Of a stretch of 64,000 nt of DNA, positions 8,886 through 14,945 are shown piece after piece; position 1 is the first letter of the stretch, and every line of letters starts with the position of its first letter. The position numbers and the translations under genes are program-made. The stretch covers positions 24,282 through 88,281 of the forward strand of contig JAFXDG010000099.1 of NCBI GenBank assembly GCA_017521285.1. Reading direction: 5' to 3'. The notes below the pieces were generated by a model. That model had not been told where the DNA came from. It made no database searches and saw only the letters and a program-made list of their open reading frames with translations. The stretch comes from Bacteroidaceae bacterium. GTDB lineage: Bacteria > Bacteroidota > Bacteroidia > Bacteroidales > Bacteroidaceae.

Positions 8886-9003
8886 GTTCCTGTGCTATTT
8901 TCTTAATGTCTCCACCTGATTGGATACATTGACGTATAGCACGTTTGTCTTCCAATATCTGCTGGAAGACAGATTTTCTTTTATGTGCAATTGTCTTATC
9001 CAT
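8857..9003 (-). CDS. Small basic protein (48 residues) overlapping the DUF6169-like gene
   Basis: Starts at the ATG at 9003 and ends at TGA 8857. The sequence is strongly helical and basic in its first half (KTIAHKRKSVFQQILEDK) and contains the segment GGDIKKIAQERGIKF, which looks like a short helix-turn-helix-like or small antitoxin-like tail. A perfect Bacteroidetes promoter lies 23 bases upstream, which together with the 29-base overlap into the next gene argues that it is really expressed. It is too short to assign to a family by eye. Confidence 0.6.
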   Translation of the reverse strand: MDKTIAHKRKSVFQQILEDKRAIRQCIQSGGDIKKIAQERGIKFATPI

Positions 9004-9025
9004 AGGTTAATTTGATTCTATGGCG

Positions 9026-9057
9026 CAAAAATAGAGAGTTTCTTGTGAATAAACAAA
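9026..9057 (-). promoter_or_regulatory. Promoter of the 48-residue / DUF6169-like operon
   Basis: On the minus strand TTTG (9057-9054), exactly 20 bases, then TATTTTTG (9033-9026). Predicted start near 9020, leader about 17 nt. Confidence 0.75.
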
Positions 9058-9128
9058 CAAAATCACGATTTTCTTTATTCCTCTATCCCAAATTAGCATA
9101 TTTGCATATCAAAAAAGAATCTATCCTT

Positions 9129-9167
9129 ACTCCAGTATTCCATACTATACAGCGTTCGGCTTTGCAC
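9129..9167. repeat. 39-base direct repeat, right copy
   Basis: Partner of the copy at 8343-8381 (38 of 39 bases identical). It lies upstream of the small operon's promoter. Confidence 0.85.
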
Positions 9168-9212
9168 TATATTCGTTGCGTTCTCACACTATATAGTGTT
9201 CGGCTGAACAGT

Positions 9213-9262
9213 ATTAACTCCGTTCGCCTACCGTGTTTGTTCGGTTCGTGAACGGAGTTAAT
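9213..9262. other. Perfect 13-bp inverted repeat in the 9004-9385 gene-free gap
   Basis: ATTAACTCCGTTC (9213-9225) is perfectly complementary to GAACGGAGTTAAT (9250-9262) around a 24-base loop. A short palindrome ACTATATAGT lies just before it and a GGCAAT/ATTGCC hairpin just after (9270-9284). No gene is visible in 9004-9385. The hairpin lacks a T-run, so it is not a classical terminator. Confidence 0.65.
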
Positions 9263-9385
9263 GGTTTATGGGCAATTGTATTGCCATTTTGTCGAAAAGA
9301 CAGATGCCAATTTACTGAAAATTTTCGTGCCAAATTACCGAATATTGAATTATTTGATTACCTTTTCGGAGGTAAATGCTTTAAT

Positions 9386-10210
9386 TTATGATAGCAAAAT
9401 GTCTTCTATAGATTTTTCTTCAAAATTTAATAATTCATTTGTGACTTGAATTAATTTTTGTTTTCCCATATGTATAAAACTAACATCTAATATTCTTGAT
9501 TTGCATGCGTCTTCTAATGCCTGCTGTTGGCATCCAGAATCTATCATTCGTTTTAGTTTCAAGATAAAATTACTTTGTTCTACAAGAATATTAGTATTTG
9601 TTTGCATATTTTGGAGATGTAGAACTGTATATGTAATGTAATCTTTAATTTTGTCTTCTGAATCAGCATTCATTTTGAGTCCACAAATGAATATCAAATC
9701 ATTTACATATGTTCCGTATTTCTTTAATAGGTCGTTATAACAATTAGAATATTCATTTTCCTTTTCTTTTAAATCAAATTTGTTGAAATATATATCAAAA
9801 CGATAGCTTTGCATTTCAATATTTCTAATCAATGTCATCAATTGTTCCATGGCTCCTTGGCAATTATCCCTAACGATTTTATTTGCAGCTATAATAGTTC
9901 CTTGAAAGTCTAAAATCTGATAATTTTCATCCAGTTGCTTCCTTAATCCTTCAAAGCATATTCTTTGTGCTTGATATTGTAATATATTCCTTTGAGATTT
10001 TTGTAATTCGCTGTTGTCTTCTATCTGCCATTTCCTTGTACGATACAAAATAAACATCGGAATTGCAGAAGATACAAATCCACCATAGAATCCTACCCAA
10101 GCATCAATACTTCCATGTATTGATATTCCTAATTTTAAACCTAAAATTGTATTTACTAAAATCGGTGAACAAAATACCAATATCACAAATAACCAATCTG
10201 CTCTCTTCAT
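9386..10210 (-). CDS. Hypothetical membrane protein, two N-terminal helices and a coiled-coil-like cytosolic part
   Basis: 274 residues. Two hydrophobic segments (about 8-24 and 38-59) are followed by RTRKWQIED, which suggests that the remaining 210 residues face the cytosol. That part is almost all helix-forming (leucine, lysine, glutamate and glutamine-rich). No enzyme motif is visible and I do not recognise the family. It is very AT-rich and carries rare-looking codons like its island neighbours. It is transcribed divergently from the DUF488 gene. The layout of two membrane helices plus a helical domain resembles membrane effectors or sensors of defence islands, but this is only an analogy. 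Confidence 0.65.
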   Translation of the reverse strand: MKRADWLFVILVFCSPILVNTILGLKLGISIHGSIDAWVGFYGGFVSSAIPMFILYRTRKWQIEDNSELQKSQRNILQYQAQRICFEGLRKQLDENYQILDFQGTIIAANKIVRDNCQGAMEQLMTLIRNIEMQSYRFDIYFNKFDLKEKENEYSNCYNDLLKKYGTYVNDLIFICGLKMNADSEDKIKDYITYTVLHLQNMQTNTNILVEQSNFILKLKRMIDSGCQQQALEDACKSRILDVSFIHMGKQKLIQVTNELLNFEEKSIEDILLS

Positions 10211-10370
10211 AATTTTTAGTCTTTTTTATAATAACATCTATTATCTTTGTATTGTTCATCATTAATTTTAATTGAATCATGTAAATTTGGTAATGGTTAA
10301 AAAATGCGGTTATCATCCTTTCGTTCCTTAGAAACAATGAATTTACAAAAAGAATCCGTATATTTGCAGC

Positions 10371-11282
10371 ATGATTTATAATAGACGAAAGATTTTATTA
10401 GCTTTAATAGAAGCTTTAGAAGAGGATTTGACTGCTATACAAGTCCAGAAATATTTGTTTTTATATACAAGAGAGCAACAAGATAAGTCTTATGATTTCA
10501 TACCATATTATTATGGATGTTTCTCTTTTCAAGCAAATCAAGACCTCATGACTCTTTCTAAATTGGGGTATTTGACAATGGTTGAACAACAAGAAAGCAA
10601 CAAGACAGTTACTGTTATTCGTATTAATAAGAAAGAAAACTACAAGGCACTGCTTGATATCTTTGAGCAGGATACATTGCAACGAGTAGTTACAAAATAC
10701 AAGAATCTGTCACAGGAAGAGTTGATTCGGTATACCTATATACATTATCCCTATTATGCAACAAAAAGTATTATAGCTAAAGATATATTAACTTCAGATG
10801 AACTTGCACGTATAGAAAAACAAAAACGAAAATTTGAAACACCAATTCTATGTACAATAGGATATGAAGGCATTTCATTGGAAACGTATATTAACAAACT
10901 TATAATAAATGATATTCGCATATTATGTGATGTCAGAAAAAATGCTTATAGCCAAAAGTATGGTTTTTCAAAGAGTCAATTGGAGAAAGCATGTAAAGGT
11001 ATAGGAATACAATACGTTCATATACCTCAATTGGGTATAAATTCAGAACAACGACAAAATTTGAGGTCACAAAGAGATTATGATATTCTCTTTGATTTAT
11101 ATGAAAAGACGACATTACAAGAAAATGTGGATGCTTTACTATATATTCGTGGCCTTATTGAACAGGATAAAAGAATTGCATTGACTTGCTTTGAAGCAAA
11201 CCCCAAGCAATGCCATCGGTCTAGAGTTGCAAAGCATCTCATGCTTTTCCCGAATATTGATTACGAACTTAAACATCTATAA
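10371..11282 (+). CDS. DUF488 domain protein with an N-terminal winged-helix-like domain
   Basis: 303 residues in two parts. Residues 1-135 (LLALIEAL, QKYLFLYT, FIPYYYGCFS, LSKLGYL) resemble the compact SocA/Panacea-type domains found next to toxins. Residues about 155-303 are DUF488: TIGYEGISLETYI at the start, DVRKNAYSQKYGFSK, VHIPQLGI, and a closing LTCFEANPKQCHR that matches the family's C-x-E-x(5)-CHR metal- or nucleotide-site motif. DUF488 proteins are uncharacterised and common in defence islands. TATATTTG at 10359-10366 would start transcription at the ATG itself, so the mRNA may be leaderless; TATCTTTG at 10242-10249 is an alternative promoter. The next gene follows after 4 bases. 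Confidence 0.8.
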   Translation: MIYNRRKILLALIEALEEDLTAIQVQKYLFLYTREQQDKSYDFIPYYYGCFSFQANQDLMTLSKLGYLTMVEQQESNKTVTVIRINKKENYKALLDIFEQDTLQRVVTKYKNLSQEELIRYTYIHYPYYATKSIIAKDILTSDELARIEKQKRKFETPILCTIGYEGISLETYINKLIINDIRILCDVRKNAYSQKYGFSKSQLEKACKGIGIQYVHIPQLGINSEQRQNLRSQRDYDILFDLYEKTTLQENVDALLYIRGLIEQDKRIALTCFEANPKQCHRSRVAKHLMLFPNIDYELKHL

Positions 11283-11286
11283 TTCT

Positions 11287-12117
11287 ATGGCCTTAACTAA
11301 AGTTCTAATATCAGTGAAGACGTATCCTACTTTATCTGAAAGATATGATGAATTAGTCTGTACTGCAGGATTTCGAGAAGATGGTTCTTGGATTAGAATA
11401 TATCCTATCCCTTTTCGTAAATTGAAAGTCGATAGTAAATACCAAAAGTGGCAGTGGGTAGAAATTGATATTACCAAAAATACAAAAGATTTCAGAAAGG
11501 AAAGCTATAGACCTACAAGTATTGATAATGAAATCAAAGTTTTAGATAAGATTGGTACGGAAAATAATTGGGCAAAAAGGAAGAGTATAGTATTAAAGAA
11601 TGTCCATTACAATATGGATTCACTTATAGCTGAGGCAAAAGATTCATCCATAGGCACATCATTGGCCGTGTTTAAACCTAAAGAAGTTCTTGATTTTGTA
11701 TGGGAACCATGTGATAGGGAATGGGACTCAAAGAAACTAGAGGCTGTATATGCAAATCAAGCACAGCAAAGTCTTTTTGATGTGGAAGAAACTAAACGTA
11801 TTTTTCGTATAGCAAAAAAATTACCTTATGAGTTCTCTTATAAGTTCATTTCTGAAGATGGGAAAGAACGTAAACTTATGATTGAAGATTGGGAACTTGG
11901 TATGTTATATTGGAATTGTTTGAAATCAACTCATGGTGATGAAGAACTCGCTTGTAAAAAAGTAAGAGAAAAATATTTTGATGAAATGTGTCAAAAGAAA
12001 GACATCTATTTCTTTTTGGGTACAACAAAGAAATTTCACAATGTAGGTCCTAATCCTTTTATTATCATTGGAACATTCTATCCTCCTTTGGTTAATCAAT
12101 TAAGTTTTGATTTCTAA
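11287..12117 (+). CDS. Conserved hypothetical protein, operon partner of the DUF488 gene
   Basis: 276 residues from the ATG at 11287 (MALTKVLISV), which sits 4 bases after the DUF488 stop; an earlier in-frame start would overlap that gene by 92 bases and lacks support. The N-terminal half is beta-rich with conserved-looking GSWIRIYPIPFRKL and WQWVEIDI segments; the middle has DFVWEPCDREWD and the end FFLGTTKKFHN and PFIIIGTFYPP. No known catalytic motif is apparent and no membrane segment is present. The compact two-gene operon suggests that it forms a complex or shares a pathway with the DUF488 protein. Its family is not recognised. Confidence 0.75.
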   Translation: MALTKVLISVKTYPTLSERYDELVCTAGFREDGSWIRIYPIPFRKLKVDSKYQKWQWVEIDITKNTKDFRKESYRPTSIDNEIKVLDKIGTENNWAKRKSIVLKNVHYNMDSLIAEAKDSSIGTSLAVFKPKEVLDFVWEPCDREWDSKKLEAVYANQAQQSLFDVEETKRIFRIAKKLPYEFSYKFISEDGKERKLMIEDWELGMLYWNCLKSTHGDEELACKKVREKYFDEMCQKKDIYFFLGTTKKFHNVGPNPFIIIGTFYPPLVNQLSFDF

Positions 12118-12205
12118 AAAGCATAAATGTTAGATTTTAACCCTCATACGGAATTTTAGAGTGTGAAAAGTGTTGAAATCTTGCACTCTCTAATTGGTCA
12201 TTAAA

Positions 12206-12237
12206 TTTGGGGATAGATTTGAAATTATGTAACTTTG
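12206..12237 (+). promoter_or_regulatory. Promoter with no protein gene behind it
   Basis: TTTG at 12206-12209, a 20-base spacer and TAACTTTG at 12230-12237 form a consensus-quality promoter. It fires into a stretch that contains no credible open reading frame before the convergent ariB stop at 12417. Confidence 0.7.
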
Positions 12238-12241
12238 CAAC

Positions 12242-12385
12242 TCGAAAGTCTCCGTTCATCCACGTTTAAATGTTGATGGAGACGCTTGTTTGAAACGCAC
12301 ATACGACCCTGTCCCTGCAGACTTTTGCATTACAAAATGCCTATGCTTGGAACATCTGCGTTGTAATTGTGAATGGACGGGATTC
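12242..12385 (+). ncRNA. Candidate structured small RNA with competing helices
   Basis: Starts at the predicted transcription start. Bases 12252-12263 (CCGTTCATCCAC) pair with 12369-12380 (GTGAATGGACGG) in a 12-step helix with one mismatch and one wobble, closing the whole molecule. A local hairpin, 12248-12256 with 12275-12283 (GTCTCCGTT/GATGGAGAC, two wobbles), uses some of the same bases and would exclude it. Inner helices are 12329-12335/12361-12367 (ATTACAA/TTGTAAT) and 12317-12321/12355-12359. No reverse transcriptase is nearby, so it is not a retron RNA. 6S RNA or a defence-associated guide or regulator are alternatives. The 3' end is uncertain; nothing else is visible in 12118-12416. 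Confidence 0.45.
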
Positions 12386-12416
12386 TTATTGTGGAGTATG
12401 ATGACATTGGAAAATT

Positions 12417-13289
12417 TTATGCATAATGATTGAAGATATTTTCGATTTGTGATTTTAAAAATTGCTTATCTATGCATAATTGTTTACATGGATATTTACA
12501 ATCAACGATAGATTCATATATAGTATCATTAGGAATATTTGTACTACCTTTTATTTGTTTTACACGCTTCCTGATATACTCCATTATTGCACTTGCTACA
12601 AAATGACCTTGTATGAGAAATCTTATTTCTTTTTCTTGTTTGTCAATTCTATGTTCAATTTCAGATAATCTAAATGGGTCAAATTGGTTAGCTATAGTCT
12701 GAATGTAATTGTTGATTTTTCTTTCATCAAGACAACTTTTATTCTGATTATCTTGAAAATAATGGAATCCCATATTAAAAACTTTTGGAAGCTTCTCGCT
12801 ATGTGTTGGATTGATTTCATTCTCAATTTCATAAGGAATTAACTTTTTTGCTTTTGAACAGAAGGTTTCCAGCCATTCTAAAACCTCAGGCAAATAATTA
12901 TTGGAAGTTTTTGATGCTCTTCTAATATAAGCAGCTACAGAAAGAGGGCAAAACATTGTATTCTCAATAGAATGTCCGTATGTTCTTACTACAAATTTAT
13001 GTTCAACATAATTTTCTCTAAAACTATTATAATCAGAATCACATGCTACTACAATATTACTTAATGTACCATCAATAACCCCTTTTATATATCTATCTAA
13101 ATTTTCTTTCCCATTAACTGGCTCTATTTCATAAAAGTCAGAAGGGAGATACTTCCTAAAATTTTCATCCCAAAAAACAATGTCATCTTCACCCTCTACA
13201 TATAACATGAATTTTTTGTCATAAAATTGATGTGTAATGTTGAGAGCCTCATTAGAATGCAATAATCTATTATCATCAATGCTATTCAT
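12417..13289 (-). CDS. ariB: AriB-like DUF4435 TOPRIM nuclease (PARIS defence)
   Basis: 290 residues. The N-terminus carries a TOPRIM-type acidic cluster, FMLYVEGEDDIVFW (Glu32, Glu34, Asp35, Asp36), then CDSDYN with Asp84/Asp86, and a conserved SIENTMF segment (about 106-112), which together define DUF4435/RloB-like proteins. In PARIS the AriB effector is held by the AriA ATPase and released when phage anti-restriction proteins are sensed; it then cleaves tRNA and stops growth. The start overlaps the end of ariA by 8 bases, which fits a two-gene operon. DUF4435 proteins also occur without AriA, but the neighbour here settles the reading. Confidence 0.8.
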   Translation of the reverse strand: MNSIDDNRLLHSNEALNITHQFYDKKFMLYVEGEDDIVFWDENFRKYLPSDFYEIEPVNGKENLDRYIKGVIDGTLSNIVVACDSDYNSFRENYVEHKFVVRTYGHSIENTMFCPLSVAAYIRRASKTSNNYLPEVLEWLETFCSKAKKLIPYEIENEINPTHSEKLPKVFNMGFHYFQDNQNKSCLDERKINNYIQTIANQFDPFRLSEIEHRIDKQEKEIRFLIQGHFVASAIMEYIRKRVKQIKGSTNIPNDTIYESIVDCKYPCKQLCIDKQFLKSQIENIFNHYA

Positions 13290-14565
13290 ATGATGTAATC
13301 TTTTTCATGTTGACTATATTTTCTGCAAAATTTCCAGCGATTTCGGGAGAATGCGTAGCGACAATTATCTGAGCATTAGGATTTAAATCTAATAATGCAT
13401 TCAATATTTTTCGCTGCCACTCTATGTGAAGAGATAATTCAGGTTCATCTGCGATGAATAAATGAGGTATTCCTCTTTGTAATAATGCTTCTGTTAACAA
13501 TATAAATAATTGTTTTTCTCCTGATGATAGAGATGTGATATTAATAAAAACGTCTTTGGATTCTCCCTCTTTTAACAGGATGTTAACATTGCCATCATCT
13601 TCTTTATTTAAAACAAAATCTTTGTTTGGCATGAACTCTTTCAAACATTTCCAAAATTTACACATAGGTTTGAATATCAATTCCTTTTGTTCTTCGTGCA
13701 TTTTGAATATGTTTATAATTGAAAATGTTCTTTTTATAAGTGAAAGAACGGGAACGTCTTCTATGCTTACTCGAGATGAGTCTTTTATATCTAGGAGAAT
13801 GTCATTAATCTTTTTTATATGTGTTTGGATTTGTTCGTTCTTTTCTTTTATTCCTAACATTTTAAAAGCCTTGTACAATTCTATTTTCATTAAATTGATA
13901 TCTTCCGTTGTGATTTCTTTAAAATAATCAATATCAAGGATATCAAAAGATTTATTGTAAAGCATTAATAGTAGGGAATTTTCTTTAAATTTGTTTGCGC
14001 TCTTATTTGCTTCAGATTCCAATTGTAATTGATATACTATTAATTTTTTTAGAAGATCTTGCAACTTAATATCAACTGTGTTTTTTATTCTGTCGACATA
14101 TTCTCTACTACGTTCAATTTCATATGAAGGTGTATTATCTCTGTTTATTGAAAGCCAAGATATATTGATTAATTTTGACAATTCAGATTTGATAGATAGG
14201 TAGGATTCTCTATACTTTGAGTAATAACTTCTATAAGAACGGGACATCATATCATTGCAAGGTATTTCGTATGCAATATCATTAAATGCATATTTGATGA
14301 TTTGCATATCAGCATTGAAAGTTTTAGTTAGTCTAATACTATAAACAGGATCAGACCATAATCTTATTTCAATTGATTCAAATTCAATAGATGCAAGAGT
14401 GTTAATATCACAGAGTAATGTTGCTTCAATTAAATTCAAAAATGTGGTTTTACTAGAGCCATTGGTTCCTATGAAAATATTAACATATTCGTTGAATTCT
14501 GTTGAAATGTTTTTTACCCCCCATAGCTTCTTTATCGAAACACTTTTAATACGACTAGTCTCCAT
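13282..14565 (-). CDS. ariA: AriA-like ABC/AAA15 ATPase (PARIS defence)
   Basis: 427 residues with all ABC-ATPase elements: Walker A GTNGSSKTT (33-41, Ser in place of the usual Gly before Lys), a long helical insertion (about 120-330, probable coiled-coil and regulatory region), signature LSSGEKQ (near 345), Walker B LFIADEPELSLH (near 373) and the H-loop VATHSPEI (near 404). This arrangement with a downstream DUF4435 gene is that of AriA in PARIS. It binds and hydrolyses ATP and senses an anti-restriction trigger such as Ocr in the studied systems. A restriction system lies just beyond, so sensing of anti-restriction would be meaningful here. OLD/Gabija was considered and rejected because the TOPRIM is separate. 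Confidence 0.8.
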   Translation of the reverse strand: METSRIKSVSIKKLWGVKNISTEFNEYVNIFIGTNGSSKTTFLNLIEATLLCDINTLASIEFESIEIRLWSDPVYSIRLTKTFNADMQIIKYAFNDIAYEIPCNDMMSRSYRSYYSKYRESYLSIKSELSKLINISWLSINRDNTPSYEIERSREYVDRIKNTVDIKLQDLLKKLIVYQLQLESEANKSANKFKENSLLLMLYNKSFDILDIDYFKEITTEDINLMKIELYKAFKMLGIKEKNEQIQTHIKKINDILLDIKDSSRVSIEDVPVLSLIKRTFSIINIFKMHEEQKELIFKPMCKFWKCLKEFMPNKDFVLNKEDDGNVNILLKEGESKDVFINITSLSSGEKQLFILLTEALLQRGIPHLFIADEPELSLHIEWQRKILNALLDLNPNAQIIVATHSPEIAGNFAENIVNMKKITSYE

Positions 14566-14595
14566 GTTTGAATATTAATATGGTTTATTTTATCG

Positions 14596-14653
14596 CAAAA
14601 TTAATAATAAATTCTTAAACTTTGCATATTTTAGGAGAAAATAATTACCTTTG
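14596..14653. promoter_or_regulatory. Overlapping divergent promoters for ariA and the 74-residue gene
   Basis: On the plus strand TTTG (14621-14624), a 21-base spacer and TACCTTTG (14646-14653). On the minus strand TAATTTTG (14603-14596) with TATG 21 bases further upstream (14628-14625). The two -33 elements overlap, so the two transcription units may compete for polymerase. Confidence 0.6.
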
Positions 14654-14680
14654 TGCATAAAACTAATAATTGTTAGCATT

Positions 14681-14905
14681 ATGTACCCAAACAACATGTA
14701 TAAAACACCAGAACAGCAGATTGATGAAGCTGTAGAAATCTCAAAAGCATTGTTTATGCCACAAGCGAAAAGTCAGCAAGAAGCAGACAGTATAAAACGT
14801 AATATTGAGGCAGCAGGAGATCATTTAAAAGCAATATCTGCAATTGTAAATGATGGAAACCTATTTAAGGCACTAATGAATGAAGCCTTATCAAGGATGA
14901 GATAA
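14681..14905 (+). CDS. Small hypothetical protein, 74 residues
   Basis: The ATG at 14681 (MYPNNMYKTPEQQIDEAVE) lies about 20 nt after the predicted start of a near-consensus promoter; the longer frame from 14651 would begin upstream of that start and is rejected. The protein is acidic, mostly alpha-helical, with regular alanine, isoleucine and leucine spacing (EAVEISKALFMPQAK, HLKAISAIVND) and no cysteines or membrane segment. I do not recognise it. It lies alone between PARIS and the restriction genes, each on the opposite strand, and ends in a strong two-way terminator. A role as regulator or antitoxin for a neighbour is a guess only. Confidence 0.65.
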   Translation: MYPNNMYKTPEQQIDEAVEISKALFMPQAKSQQEADSIKRNIEAAGDHLKAISAIVNDGNLFKALMNEALSRMR

Positions 14906-14909
14906 CATG

Positions 14910-14940
14910 GTAATAGCCTGCGAAATTCGCAGGCTATTAC
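14910..14940. terminator. Bidirectional hairpin terminator
   Basis: GTAATAGCCTGCGAA (14910-14924) is perfectly complementary to TTCGCAGGCTATTAC (14926-14940). It stands between the stop of the 74-residue gene and the convergent stop of the methyltransferase gene. Confidence 0.8.
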
Positions 14941-14945
14941 TGTGT

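Noticed and set aside
8343-9167. Integrase att sites
   Set aside because: The 39-base repeats bracket a small module but no integrase or tRNA edge is present at this site.
9012-9449. Short frames in the gap upstream of the small operon
   Set aside because: No promoter, no family pattern, and they cross the hairpin and direct repeat.
12242-12385. Retron ncRNA
   Set aside because: A closing inverted repeat is present, but no reverse transcriptase gene exists in the window.
12417-14565. Gabija or OLD system
   Set aside because: In those the ATPase and TOPRIM are fused or the partner is a UvrD helicase; here they are two genes with a DUF4435-type TOPRIM.
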